A stretch of 64,000 nucleotides of DNA from Nonomuraea turcica. Its GTDB lineage: Bacteria > Actinomycetota > Actinomycetes > Streptosporangiales > Streptosporangiaceae. Positions 1-9,113 of this stretch are shown here, piece after piece. Location of the stretch: NCBI RefSeq assembly GCF_030718205.1, contig NZ_JAUZQF010000016.1:186001-250000 (forward strand), written 5' to 3'. The notes beneath the pieces were generated by a model. The model worked only from the letters and a program-made list of their open reading frames with translations, did no database searches and was not told the origin of the DNA. A program made the position numbers and the translations under genes. The first letter of the stretch is position 1. Every line of letters starts with the position of its first letter.

Positions 1-1
1 C

Positions 2-787
2 TTCGGCTGGTCGCTGGCGGCCCGGGGCGACCTGGTGTCCATCGGGGCGCCGTACGAGGACGAGGGACAGCTCCTCGACGTGGGCGCGATCTACGTGCGC
101 AAGGGCACGGGTGAGCTCCGCAGGATCAGCCAGGAGAGCGTCGACGTGCGCGGCAACAGCGAGGTGGGCGACCAGTTCGGCTGGTCGATGGTGTTCGGGC
201 CGGGGAACGCGCTGCTCGTCGGCGTCCCGTACGAGAACGACGACGGCGCGGGCCGCCAGATCGAGGCAGGAAAGATCGACTCGGGCTCGGCCGTGTTCAT
301 CGACGACGTGTTCGCGGCCCAGATCACGAGCCTGAAGCTGGACTCGCCGACCAAGGCCTCCGGCGACAGGTACGGCTACGCGGTGGCGTACTCGGAGGGA
401 TCCGGTTACGCGATCAGCTCCCCCGGACCCGGCTCGGTGCAGTTGCTCAACCCCGCCAGAAAGCCCATCAGGACGGTGACGCAGGGCGGCAGGCAGGCGT
501 TCGGGTTCTCGATGGCCGCCTCGGCGGACGGCCGGTTGGCCATCGGTGCCCCCTACGGCGGCGGCGTGCGCGTCGTGTCGTGGAAGAGCGCCTCCGAGGA
601 CAGGAAGCTGCCGACCGGCGACGGGCTGTTCGGCTGGTCGGTGGCCTTCAGCGGCAACAAGCTGTTCGTGGGGCAGCCGGACGCGCAGCCGTACGGGAAG
701 GTCGCGGTGGCCGGGCGGAACGCCGAGAGCCTGCAGCCGCTTCAGCCGCCCAAGGGGGCCGACTTCGGGGTGTCGGTGTCGGGATAG
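2..787 (+). CDS. FG-GAP / integrin-alpha-type beta-propeller repeat protein (5' end missing)
   Basis: The frame is open from base 2, and the GTG at 35 lies inside a repeat, so the gene begins before the window. About 261 residues remain. They contain blade motifs of the form FGWS, FGWS, YGYA, FGFS, FGWS and FGVS, several followed about 10 residues later by GAPY or GVPY, which is the FG-GAP signature. Proteins of this family are usually exported and bind ligands or surfaces. The signal peptide and any enzymatic domain would lie upstream and cannot be seen. The last motif is cut short by the stop at 785-787, which is normal where the propeller closes with the N-terminus. Confidence 0.8.
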   Translation, partial: FGWSLAARGDLVSIGAPYEDEGQLLDVGAIYVRKGTGELRRISQESVDVRGNSEVGDQFGWSMVFGPGNALLVGVPYENDDGAGRQIEAGKIDSGSAVFIDDVFAAQITSLKLDSPTKASGDRYGYAVAYSEGSGYAISSPGPGSVQLLNPARKPIRTVTQGGRQAFGFSMAASADGRLAIGAPYGGGVRVVSWKSASEDRKLPTGDGLFGWSVAFSGNKLFVGQPDAQPYGKVAVAGRNAESLQPLQPPKGADFGVSVSG

Positions 788-795
788 GCCTCCTC

Positions 796-903
796 GAACA
801 GGTGGGCGCCGCAGCTCGGCCACGGCCGCCGTAGTAGGGCCCGTCGGCGTTGCGCGCGTGCGGGTCGCCGGCCGACTGGCAGGCGGCCGGCGGCCACCTG
901 TTC
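796..903. repeat. Long-spaced inverted repeat between convergent genes
   Basis: GAACAGGTGG at 796-805 is the exact reverse complement of CCACCTGTTC at 894-903. The two arms close an 88-nt region between the FG-GAP gene and the convergent tatD. It could fold as a bidirectional 3' end structure. No U-tract and no other motif are visible. Confidence 0.35.
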
Positions 904-915
904 ACCAAAAGATGG

Positions 916-1779
916 TCACCACTCGCCGAAGACCGTGACTCCATTGCCGCTGATCGCCTCGCACAACCGGTCAGGATGGATCCCTTTGACCTCGGCGAGG
1001 CAGCGGAGGGTGAGCGGGATGAGGTAGGGGGCGTTGGGCTTGCCGCGGTGCGGGACCGGCGGCAGGTAGGGGGCGTCGGTCTCGACCAGCATGAGCTCGA
1101 GGGGCGCCACGGCGGCGGCCTCGCGGAGGTAGGCGGCGTTCTTGTAGGTGACCGGCCCGGAGAACGACATGAAATATCCAGCTTCAACGCACTTTTTCGC
1201 CATTTCGGCGTCGCCCGAGAAGCTGTGGAACACCACCTTGTCCGGCGCCCCCTCCGCGGCCAGCACCTTCAGCACGTCGTCGTGCGCGTCCCGGTCATGG
1301 ATGACCAGGGCCATGCCGGTGCGCTTGGCGATCTCGATGTGCGCGCGGAAACTGGCGTGCTGGTCATCCTTGCTCGCCCAGTCGCGGTAGTAGTCGAGCC
1401 CGGTCTCCCCCACCGCCCGCACCTCCGGCCTCCCCGCCAGTGCCTCGATCTCGGCCAGCACCTCAGCAGTCGCCTCGTGCGCCTCGTTCGGATGGATCGC
1501 GACCCCGGCGTACACGCCTTCCTGCGCCGCCGCCGTCTCCGCGTTCCACCGGGAGGACTTCAGGTCGTAGCCGATCGTCACGAGCCTGGCCACGCCGACC
1601 GCCCTGGCGTCCTCCAGAATGCTCCGTACGGTGGCCGCGGACGACTGAGCCGCCTGCGCCACCGGGTCACCGGAGGACGCCTGCCGGTTGCCCACCATGA
1701 TGTCGAGGTGGCAGTGGCTGTCGAACACGGGCGCGGAAAGCGGCTCCGGCGCGGTGGGAATCTTGCTCACGGAGGTCAC
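916..1779 (-). CDS. tatD: TatD family metal-dependent hydrolase / DNase
   Basis: 287 residues, the usual TatD length. The N-terminal FDSHCHLD carries the first metal-binding His pair of this TIM-barrel amidohydrolase-type family. GETGLDYY, the VIHDRDA segment and ETDAPYL near the C-terminus are the remaining family motifs, supplying Glu, His and Asp ligands. TatD proteins are cytoplasmic Mg-dependent 3'-5' exonucleases. The GTG start at 1779 overlaps the metG stop as GTGA (1776-1779), so the two are translationally coupled. A metG-tatD order is conserved in many actinobacteria. Confidence 0.93.
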   Translation of the reverse strand: MTSVSKIPTAPEPLSAPVFDSHCHLDIMVGNRQASSGDPVAQAAQSSAATVRSILEDARAVGVARLVTIGYDLKSSRWNAETAAAQEGVYAGVAIHPNEAHEATAEVLAEIEALAGRPEVRAVGETGLDYYRDWASKDDQHASFRAHIEIAKRTGMALVIHDRDAHDDVLKVLAAEGAPDKVVFHSFSGDAEMAKKCVEAGYFMSFSGPVTYKNAAYLREAAAVAPLELMLVETDAPYLPPVPHRGKPNAPYLIPLTLRCLAEVKGIHPDRLCEAISGNGVTVFGEW

Positions 1780-3557
1780 TCGGCCAGCCGGGCCAGCTCC
1801 TCGTCCACGACCTTCGGGTCGAGCTTCTTGAACAGCGGCACCGGCGGCGCGAGCTGCGTGCCCGGCTTGATCGGCCGGTGCTCCCAGCGGGCCGCGCCGT
1901 CGTAGTCACCGGTGATCACCGGGTATGGCTTGCCGCCGTCCTCGTCGACCTCGTGGATCTCCGGCATGCCCGACCAGACGCCCTCGCCACCGAGCATGGC
2001 GAAGACCTTGTTGGAGGAGCTGGGCAGGAACGGCGTGAGCATCGTCTTGGCGTCGTCGACCACCTGGAGCGCGACGTGCAGGATCGACTTCTGCCGCGCC
2101 GGGTCTTCCTTGAGCTTCCACGGCTCCTGCTCGGCCAGGTATTTGTTGGCCTCGCGGACCACGTCGAACGCCTCGGTGATCGCGTTCTTGAACCTGGACC
2201 TGTTGAGCTCCGCGCCCACCGGGCCGAACGCGTTGCGCGAGCGCTCCAGCAGCGCCCGGTCGGCGTCGGTCAGGTCGCCCGCCTCGGGGACGGCGCCGAA
2301 GTTTTTCGCCGCCATCGAGATCGACCGGTTGACCAGGTTGCCCCAGGCCGCGACGAGCTCGCCGTTGTTGCGGTTGACGAACTCCTGCCAGGTGAAGTCG
2401 GTGTCCTGGTTTTCCGGCCCGGCGACCGCGATGTAGTAGCGCAGCGCGTCGGCGTCGTAGCGCGCGAGGAAGTCGCGGACGTAGATGACGACCTGGCGGG
2501 AGGAGGAGAACTTCTTGCCCTCCATCGTCAGGAACTCGCTGGAGACCACCTCGGACGGCAGGTTGAGCGCACCGAGCGAGCCCGGCGAGCCGCCGCGGGC
2601 GCCCTGGCCGCTGTAGCCGAACAACATCGCCGGCCAGATCTCGGCGTGGAAGACGATGTTGTCCTTGCCCATGAAGTAGTAGCCGCGGGCGTCGGGGTTT
2701 TGCCACCACTGGCGCCAGGCGTCGGGGTCGCCGGAGCGCCTGGCCCACTCGATGGAGGCCGACAGGTAGCCAATGACCGCGTCGAACCACACGTAGAGCC
2801 GCTTGTTGGGCTGGTCACGCCAGCCGTCGAGCGGGATCGGCACGCCCCAGTCGAGGTCGCGGCTGATCGCCCGCGGCTGCAGGTCGCCGAGCAGGTTGAG
2901 GGCGAACTTCAGCACGTTGGGCCGCCACTCGCCCTGCTTGGACTGCAGGTAGGAGCCGAGCACCTCGGCGAAGGCGGGCAGGTCGAGCATGAAGTGCTCG
3001 GTCTCGACGAAGATCGGGGTCTCGCCGTTGATGCGGCTCTTGGGGTTGATCAGCTGGATCGGGTCCAGCTGGTTGCCGCAGTTGTCGCACTGGTCGCCGC
3101 GCGCGCCGTCGTAGCCGCAGATGGGGCAGGTGCCCTCGATGTAGCGGTCGGGCAGCGTGCGGCCGGTCGAGGGCGAGATCGCGCCCATCGTGGTCTTCGG
3201 GAAGATGTAGCCGTTGTCGTAGAGACCCTTGAAGATCTGCTGCGTGACGGCGTAGTGGTTGTTCGTGGTGGTCCTGGTGAACAGGTCGTAGGACAGCCCC
3301 AGGCCGGTGAGGTCCTCGGCGATGACGCGGTTGTAGCGGTCGGCCAGCTCCCTGGCGCTGACGCCTTCCTTGTCGGCCTGCACCTGGATGGGCGTGCCGT
3401 GCTCGTCGGTGCCGGAGACCATCAGCACCTTGTTGCCCGCCATCCGCTGGTAGCGGCTGAAAACGTCAGACGGCACGCCGAAACCTGACACGTGCCCGAT
3501 GTGACGAGGGCCGTTCGCATACGGCCAAGCTACGGCGGTCAAAATGTGCTGCGACAT
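1776..3557 (-). CDS. metG: Methionyl-tRNA synthetase
   Basis: 593 residues, class I synthetase charging tRNA-Met in the cytoplasm. The HIGH box is present literally (RHIGHVSG, about residue 18). The KMSKS loop is the degenerate KFSSSR. A zinc knuckle CPICG...CDNC sits near residue 140, and the anticodon-binding helical domain is C-terminal. There is no C-terminal EMAP/tRNA-binding extension. The ATG at 3557 is preceded at 6 nt by TAGGCT, a good -10 box, with no Shine-Dalgarno, so the message is probably leaderless. It is the first gene of the metG-tatD unit. Confidence 0.96.
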   Translation of the reverse strand: MSQHILTAVAWPYANGPRHIGHVSGFGVPSDVFSRYQRMAGNKVLMVSGTDEHGTPIQVQADKEGVSARELADRYNRVIAEDLTGLGLSYDLFTRTTTNNHYAVTQQIFKGLYDNGYIFPKTTMGAISPSTGRTLPDRYIEGTCPICGYDGARGDQCDNCGNQLDPIQLINPKSRINGETPIFVETEHFMLDLPAFAEVLGSYLQSKQGEWRPNVLKFALNLLGDLQPRAISRDLDWGVPIPLDGWRDQPNKRLYVWFDAVIGYLSASIEWARRSGDPDAWRQWWQNPDARGYYFMGKDNIVFHAEIWPAMLFGYSGQGARGGSPGSLGALNLPSEVVSSEFLTMEGKKFSSSRQVVIYVRDFLARYDADALRYYIAVAGPENQDTDFTWQEFVNRNNGELVAAWGNLVNRSISMAAKNFGAVPEAGDLTDADRALLERSRNAFGPVGAELNRSRFKNAITEAFDVVREANKYLAEQEPWKLKEDPARQKSILHVALQVVDDAKTMLTPFLPSSSNKVFAMLGGEGVWSGMPEIHEVDEDGGKPYPVITGDYDGAARWEHRPIKPGTQLAPPVPLFKKLDPKVVDEELARLAE

Positions 3558-3795
3558 GGTCTTAGCCTAAGGGACTCTAACTTCACGATTGTTTACGCGG
3601 TGCCGTTGTGTACGCGGTGCCGTGGCCTGCCACTCGCCGCACTTCGGCTGCCGGAGCGGCGTGGCAAGCCACGGAACTCGGTCCACAGAGCGCGTCGTTG
3701 CGGTGGTGCGCCACTGACCGGTCAGAGGCCGTTTCCCTGGACAGGCGCGAGCCGGCGGCGGCGACTGGCCGACCACGGCAACGCGTAAAAGATCC
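3558..3795. other. Intergenic region with a short tandem repeat
   Basis: 238 bp without a credible ORF. A 13-bp unit TACGCGGTGCCGT occurs at 3594-3606 and again at 3611-3623. The metG promoter lies at the left edge. No terminator hairpin for the glycosyltransferase gene that ends at 3796 is evident. Confidence 0.4.
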
Positions 3796-5016
3796 TTATG
3801 CTTTTGATTTTGCTCGTGTAAGTGCCTCCGCAGCCTCCTCAGCGGCGGCCGCGGCGCGGTCGATAGGGGTTTCGCGGGACCGCCGGATCCCGAGGATGCT
3901 GACGAAGAGCGTGGCGAAGATCGTCTGGAAGCTCATGATCAGCGCCGTCGCCGACGGCACCACCAGACGCAGCGACAAACGCGGGTCCAGCTCGCCGAAG
4001 CTGCGCACCTGCCAGTGCACCAGCGACATCACCAGTCCGACCAGGCCGGCCAGCGCCAGCAGCCCGCCGACCACGAGACCCTTTTCCAAGGTAACGATGT
4101 CGATGATTTTGCGGATCCGTGGCGACTCCGGCAGGAACCCTTCCTCGGCCGCATAGACCTTCGTGAACAGCGCGAACAACGCCGCCTGGAAGCCGATCAC
4201 CACCAGCGCCGACGTCCCGACCAGGGTGTCGACGTCGAAGGCGAGCTCGCCGATCTCCACCGGGCCGAAGGTCAGCGCGGTCCCCGCCACCAGGCCGATG
4301 ATCATCATCAGCACGCCGGGGTAGAAGAACAGCCACTTCGGGCTGTAGAGCAGCAGGAAACGCAGGTGGCGCCAGCCGTCGCGCCAGGAGCGCAGGTGCG
4401 GCGGGCGGGAGCGGCCGTCGGGCGAGAGGGTCGTGGGCACCTCGCGCACGTCGAGCCCGGACAGCGTGGAGCGGACCACCATCTCGGAGGCGAACTCCAT
4501 GCCGCCGGTCTGCAGCTGCAGCTTCAGAATCGAGTCGCGCCGGAAGCCGCGCAGGCCGCAGTGGAAGTCGCCGATCGCCGACGGGAAGAACAGCCGGCCG
4601 ATGAACGACAACACCGGGTTGCCCAGGTAGCGGTGTAGCGGGGGCATGGCCCCGGGCGCGATGCCGCCCTTGAACCGGTTGCCCATGACCAGGTCGGCGC
4701 CGTCCCGCAGCTGCTCGACGAACGGCAGCAGCGAAGTGAAATCGTAGGAGTCGTCGGCGTCGCCCATGATGACGAATTTGCCGCGCGCCGCTCTGATGCC
4801 GCCCATGAGGGCGTTGCCGTAGCCCTTCTCCTCGACGTGGACCACGCGGGCGCCGGCGTCGCGGGCGAGCTGTTGAGAGCCGTCCGTGCTGCCGTTGTCG
4901 GCGATCAGGACCTCGCCCTCGATGCCGTGCTCCTCCATGCACGCCAGTGCCTTGCGCACACAGACTTCCACGGTCTCCGCCTCATTGAGGCAGGGCATGA
5001 CCACCGTCAGTTCCAC
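3796..5016 (-). CDS. GT2 family membrane glycosyltransferase (polyprenyl-phosphate sugar synthase-like)
   Basis: 406 residues. The N-terminal GT-A domain starts VVMPCLNEAETV, has ADNGSTDGS for nucleotide binding, and MGDADDSYDF as the DXD metal site. It resembles dolichyl-phosphate mannose/glucose synthases (DPM/GtrB type), which move a sugar from a nucleotide donor onto a polyprenyl phosphate. After about residue 225 there are four hydrophobic segments, so it is anchored in the membrane. The GTG start has GAAGGG 7 nt upstream. It diverges from a multispanning GT39-like gene and lies near two PMT genes, which suggests that it supplies lipid-linked sugar to them. Confidence 0.85.
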   Translation of the reverse strand: MELTVVMPCLNEAETVEVCVRKALACMEEHGIEGEVLIADNGSTDGSQQLARDAGARVVHVEEKGYGNALMGGIRAARGKFVIMGDADDSYDFTSLLPFVEQLRDGADLVMGNRFKGGIAPGAMPPLHRYLGNPVLSFIGRLFFPSAIGDFHCGLRGFRRDSILKLQLQTGGMEFASEMVVRSTLSGLDVREVPTTLSPDGRSRPPHLRSWRDGWRHLRFLLLYSPKWLFFYPGVLMMIIGLVAGTALTFGPVEIGELAFDVDTLVGTSALVVIGFQAALFALFTKVYAAEEGFLPESPRIRKIIDIVTLEKGLVVGGLLALAGLVGLVMSLVHWQVRSFGELDPRLSLRLVVPSATALIMSFQTIFATLFVSILGIRRSRETPIDRAAAAAEEAAEALTRAKSKA

Positions 5017-5115
5017 GTGTCTACCCTTCAGTTAAGGCTGTTCCAGTGCACCATCATGCCCTGTGCCCGAACCCGCTCGGGTCAAGACCCAAAAACGACT
5101 GGCATTCTTTACATC

Positions 5116-6663
5116 ATGGTGAGCGTCGCGGAGATTACCCCTGTGGACCACTCCGCTCCTGGCCGGGCAGCCCGTTGGCTGTCCTTCCTGCGCCGGCATC
5201 GGGTGTTCGCCGCGGCCTTCGGCGTGGGCGCCGTGCTGCGGCTCATCACCATGCTCGGATACGGCCCGGCCATGTGGTTCAACGACTCCTACGAGTACGT
5301 CTCGGTGGCGCTGCATCCGCGGCCGCACCCGATCAGGCCGGACGGCTACAGCTTCTGGCTGATGATGTTGAAGCCGTTCCACAGCTTCGCGCTGGTGACG
5401 TTCACGCAGCACCTGATGGGCCTGGCCACGGCCTGCCTGATCTACGCGCTGCTGCGGATCAAGTTCCGGCTGCCCAAGTGGGGCGCCACGCTGGCGGCGG
5501 CCCCGGTGCTGTTCGACGCCTACCAGATCCAGCTGGAGCAGCTGGTGATGTCGGACACCCTGTTCATGCTGCTCGTCGTCGGCGTGATCACGCTCGTGCT
5601 GTGGAAGCGGCGGCTGACGTGGAAGTCGGGCGCGGTCGTCGGGTTCCTGCTGGCGCTCACCTGGCTGACGCGCTCGATCGGCCTGCCCGTGCTCGCCCTG
5701 GTGGTGCTCTACCTGCTGGTCAAGCGCACGGGCTGGCGGCCGGTCACCGCGCTGATCACGGCCTGCGCGATCCCGGTGATGGCCTACATGGGCTGGTTCG
5801 CCACGGCGTACGGCAAGTTCGCGATGACCAACAGCGACGGCCTCATCCTCTACATGCGCACGGCGATCTTCGCCGACTGCGGCAAGATGAACATCGACAA
5901 GTACAAAGAGGTCCAGCTGCTGCTGCTGTGCATCAACGAGCCGGTCAACCAGCGCAAGGAATACGCGCAGTGGTACCTCTGGGGCCAGGGCAGCCACAAC
6001 GGCGAGGCCACCGGCGAGGTGCTGCACCGGTGGGGCGTCAACAAGAAGTGGAGCGAGATCACCAACGACGCGGCGAGCGAGTTCGCCACCCGGGCGATCC
6101 TGTCGCAGCCCGGCGACTACCTGAAGGTGGTCGCGCGTGACTTCTTCCGCTCGTTCCACTGGTCCCGGCCGCGCTTCCCGGACGAGAACACGTACAACAT
6201 GTACGAGTTCAAGCCGTACGTGGCGCTCGACGAGAACGGCTGGCCCAAGCGGCTGCCGAAGTGGTCCTCCTACGGGGGCGGGTTCACCGACACCGACGCT
6301 TTCAGCTACGAGCAGGGCCCGCCGGAGACCCGGATCGTGCACCCGTGGGCCGACATCATGAGCGGCTACCAGAAGGTGTTCTACCTGCGCGGCATCATGC
6401 TCGGCGGCATCCTGATGATCGGCCTGTACGGCGTGGTCGTGCGGTGGCGGAAGTTCGGCGGCCCTGTGGTGCTGCCGTGGCTGGGCTCGGTCGGACTGCT
6501 GCTGGCCCCGGCGGCGACGGCCGAGTTCGACTACCGCTACGTGCTTCCGGCCGTCCCCCTGGCCTGCATCGCGGCGGCGATCACGCTGCGCAAGGGGGTC
6601 ACTTGGGGGCGGCGGTCACCCAAGAGCGCATCAGCATCCGAGCCCACCACTCTGCCTGTGTGA
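5116..6663 (+). CDS. Multispanning GT39-like glycosyltransferase
   Basis: 515 residues with about nine to eleven hydrophobic segments. After the first membrane span comes WFNDSYEYV, where the Asp sits in the position of the catalytic acidic residue of the lipid-sugar-using GT-C fold. A large hydrophilic loop (roughly residues 240-430) lies before the last spans. It probably uses polyprenyl-phosphate sugars outside the membrane; the acceptor is unknown. I chose the ATG at 5116; longer readings upstream overlap the divergent GT2 gene. The last 65 bp overlap the 3' end of the convergent PMT gene. Confidence 0.75.
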   Translation: MVSVAEITPVDHSAPGRAARWLSFLRRHRVFAAAFGVGAVLRLITMLGYGPAMWFNDSYEYVSVALHPRPHPIRPDGYSFWLMMLKPFHSFALVTFTQHLMGLATACLIYALLRIKFRLPKWGATLAAAPVLFDAYQIQLEQLVMSDTLFMLLVVGVITLVLWKRRLTWKSGAVVGFLLALTWLTRSIGLPVLALVVLYLLVKRTGWRPVTALITACAIPVMAYMGWFATAYGKFAMTNSDGLILYMRTAIFADCGKMNIDKYKEVQLLLLCINEPVNQRKEYAQWYLWGQGSHNGEATGEVLHRWGVNKKWSEITNDAASEFATRAILSQPGDYLKVVARDFFRSFHWSRPRFPDENTYNMYEFKPYVALDENGWPKRLPKWSSYGGGFTDTDAFSYEQGPPETRIVHPWADIMSGYQKVFYLRGIMLGGILMIGLYGVVVRWRKFGGPVVLPWLGSVGLLLAPAATAEFDYRYVLPAVPLACIAAAITLRKGVTWGRRSPKSASASEPTTLPV

Positions 6664-8197
6664 TGGTCTCGGCGGTCAACACCGGGTAGAGCCACCAGAA
6701 GTTGATCAGCACGATGAGCGCGAACGCGCCGACCACCGCGGCCCCCGCCGCCCGCCGGGCCGGGGGCGCGCTCTCCTTGCCCAGGATCAGCCCCGCCACC
6801 AGCACGATCGCCAGCACCATGAACGGCACCACGGGGATCATGTAGAAGAGGTACATCGTGCGGTTGTCGGCGATGGCGTAGTAGAACCACGGCAGCCAGC
6901 CAGCCCCGAACGCCAGCAGCACGGCCCCGGCCCGCCAGTCGCGTGAGGACACGTACCAGGCGATGAGGCCGAGCAGGGCGAGCAGAGCGCCGTACCAGAG
7001 GGCGGGGGTGCCGACGCCGAGCACGGCCTGGGAGCACTTGTCGGCGCCGCAGGCCGACGGCGGCAGGTTCGACGGGTAGTGGAACGAGACAGGCCGCAAC
7101 AACAGCGGCCACGACCACGGCTCCGACATGTAGGAGTGGTAGTCGTCCAGGCCGCTGTGGAAGCCGAGCACCTGGCTCTGGTAGTTCAACCATGACCGCA
7201 TCGAGTCGATGACGAAGAAGATCGGATTTCGCGCCGAGGTGGCCGGCTCCCAGTTGCGGCCCCAGCCGTCGGCGGTGGCGAACCAGCCCGTCCAGCTCGC
7301 CAGGAACACCGCCGCCGGCAGCAGAGCCATCGCGGCCAGCCCGCCGGGCGCGTCGTACGTCAGCGCCCCCCGGTGCGGCCGCCGCAGTCCCAGTGCCCGC
7401 CTGGCCCCCATGTCCCACATGAGGCTGAGCGCCGCGAACGCGATGAGGAAGAAGATCCCCGACCATTTGACCGCACAGGCCGCGCCCAGGCATGCCCCTG
7501 CGGCCAGCCGCCACGGCCGAACCCCGAGGCGCGGGCCGAGCTCGGTGATGGGCGCGCTCTCGTACCAGTCCACCAGCCGCCGCCGCGCCCAGTCCCGGTC
7601 GGCCACCAGGCACGCGAACCCGGCCAGCACCCAGAACATCAGGAAGATGTCCAGCAGCGCCGTCCGCGACAACACGAAGTGCAGGCCGTCCAGCGCCAGC
7701 AGCAGCCCGGCCAGGCAGCCCAGCAGCGTCGAGCGGGTCATCCTGCGCGCCACCCTGGCCAGGACGAGGATGGACAGCGTGCCCACGAGGGCCGCGGCGA
7801 AGCGCCAGCCGAACGGGTTCATGCCGAACAACCACTCGCCGACGCCGATCATCCACTTGCCCAGCGGCGGGTGCGCCACGAACGAGGCACAGTCGGCCGG
7901 CTCTGGGCACTGCTTGAAGATGTCCAGGTTGCCGGCGATCAGGCGCCGGTCGGCGATGGGATCCTTGGCGTCACCCAGGGTGGCCCGCTCGACGCCGTAC
8001 CTGAGCAGCGAGTACGCGTCCTTGATGTAGTAGGTCTCGTCGAAGACCACGGCCTTGGGCTCGCCGAGCCTGACGAAGCGCAGGATCCCGCCGAACAACG
8101 CGACCACGAGCGGCCCCACCCAGCCCAGCAACGCGGACCCCGGAAAGGGCGGGACAAGCCGCTGTGGCGAAACCCCCCTGTTCCTCACGATGCGCAC
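6599..8197 (-). CDS. Dolichyl/polyprenyl-phosphate-mannose-protein mannosyltransferase (PMT), copy 1
   Basis: 532 residues, GT39. The first external loop has the family motif VVFDETYYIKDA, with the Asp-Glu pair used in catalysis, followed by HPPLGKWMIGVGEWLFG. Many transmembrane helices follow. Actinobacterial PMTs O-mannosylate exported proteins from polyprenyl-phosphate mannose. The GTG start shares its first base with the stop codon of rsmI (TAGTG at 8195-8199 region), so the two are coupled. It is a close paralogue of the gene at 9114, which lies on the other side of rsmI in opposite orientation. Confidence 0.92.
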   Translation of the reverse strand: MRIVRNRGVSPQRLVPPFPGSALLGWVGPLVVALFGGILRFVRLGEPKAVVFDETYYIKDAYSLLRYGVERATLGDAKDPIADRRLIAGNLDIFKQCPEPADCASFVAHPPLGKWMIGVGEWLFGMNPFGWRFAAALVGTLSILVLARVARRMTRSTLLGCLAGLLLALDGLHFVLSRTALLDIFLMFWVLAGFACLVADRDWARRRLVDWYESAPITELGPRLGVRPWRLAAGACLGAACAVKWSGIFFLIAFAALSLMWDMGARRALGLRRPHRGALTYDAPGGLAAMALLPAAVFLASWTGWFATADGWGRNWEPATSARNPIFFVIDSMRSWLNYQSQVLGFHSGLDDYHSYMSEPWSWPLLLRPVSFHYPSNLPPSACGADKCSQAVLGVGTPALWYGALLALLGLIAWYVSSRDWRAGAVLLAFGAGWLPWFYYAIADNRTMYLFYMIPVVPFMVLAIVLVAGLILGKESAPPARRAAGAAVVGAFALIVLINFWWLYPVLTAETITQAEWWARMLMRSWVTAAPK

Positions 8198-9036
8198 TAT
8201 AGGCGTTTGTGAACCAGGTCATACAGCTCTCGCTTGGGGATCCCGGCCTCTTTGGCCACGTCGGCGATGGCCAGCTTGCGGTGCGCACCCTCGGCCACCC
8301 TGCGGTCCACCTCCGCGACCAGCGCCTCCGGGTCCGGCTCGCCCGCCACGGGCACGTGGCCGGCCACCACGACCGTGATCTCGCCCTTGACGCCCCCGGC
8401 CGCCCACTCGGCCAGCTCGCCGAGCCCGCCCCGGCGCACCTCCTCGTACGTCTTGGTCAGCTCGCGGCACACGGCGGCCTCGCGGTCCGCCCCGAACGCC
8501 TCGGCCATGGCCGCCAGCGAGTCCGCCAGCCGGTGCGGGGCCTCGAAGAAGACCATCGTCCGCTCCTCGCCGGCCAGCGCGGCCAGGCGGCGGGCCCGGT
8601 CGCCGGACTTGCGCGGCGGGAACCCCTCGAAGCAGAACCGGTCGCTGGCCAGCCCTGACACGGCCAGTGCAGTGGTGACGGCGCTCGGCCCCGGCAGCGC
8701 GGTGACCGTGATGCCCGCCTCGACCGCGAGGCGGGTCAGCCGGTAGCCGGGGTCCGAGACGCCCGGCATGCCCGCGTCCGTGATGATCACAACCGTGCGG
8801 CCCTGCTCGAGCACCTCCAGGAGCTCCTGGGCCCGGGCGGCCTCGTTCTGGTCGTAATAGGACACCACCCGGCCCTCGATCTCGACGCCCAGCTCGGCCG
8901 CGAGCCTGCGTAGCCGCCTGGTGTCCTCGGCGGCCACGACGTCGGCGCTCCCGAGCACCTCGCGCAACCGCGGAGAGACGTCACCCGCCTGGCCTATGGG
9001 GGCCCCTGCCAGCACCAACCTGCCGTCTCCTGCCAC
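8197..9036 (-). CDS. rsmI: 16S rRNA (cytidine(1402)-2'-O)-methyltransferase
   Basis: About 279 residues, tetrapyrrole-methylase fold. LVLAGAPIGQAGD at the N-terminus, VVAAEDTRR, the glycine-rich ITDAGMPGVSDPG (SAM site) and FEAPHRL are all classic RsmI motifs. It 2'-O-methylates C1402 in the ribosomal P site. I place the start at the GTG at 9036, which gives the usual N-terminus. An ATG at 9057 is possible. Reading further upstream to 9177 would cross the divergent PMT promoter and is unlikely. Next to a PMT gene is the usual actinobacterial location for rsmI. Confidence 0.9.
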   Translation of the reverse strand: MAGDGRLVLAGAPIGQAGDVSPRLREVLGSADVVAAEDTRRLRRLAAELGVEIEGRVVSYYDQNEAARAQELLEVLEQGRTVVIITDAGMPGVSDPGYRLTRLAVEAGITVTALPGPSAVTTALAVSGLASDRFCFEGFPPRKSGDRARRLAALAGEERTMVFFEAPHRLADSLAAMAEAFGADREAAVCRELTKTYEEVRRGGLGELAEWAAGGVKGEITVVVAGHVPVAGEPDPEALVAEVDRRVAEGAHRKLAIADVAKEAGIPKRELYDLVHKRL

Positions 9037-9113
9037 CTGCCCATTGTGGCAGGGCATCCCCATTAGACCGTGTTTCGACTTACCTATCGTCTTGAGCCCC
9101 GTACGATGTCCGA

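Noticed and set aside
770..915. Short coding-like fragments on the minus strand (GDPHARNADGPYYGG and CGAHLFEEAYP in different frames)
   Set aside because: No start, no common frame and only about 45 residues in all; the region is better described by its inverted repeat.
1878..3488. 536-residue plus-strand ORF opposite metG
   Set aside because: Antisense shadow with Val/Arg/Asp-rich composition typical of opposite-strand frames in high-GC genes.
5032..6342. 436-residue minus-strand ORF opposite the GT39-like gene
   Set aside because: Composition is His/Gln/Arg-rich antisense shadow; the plus-strand frame encodes clear membrane helices and a GT-C motif.
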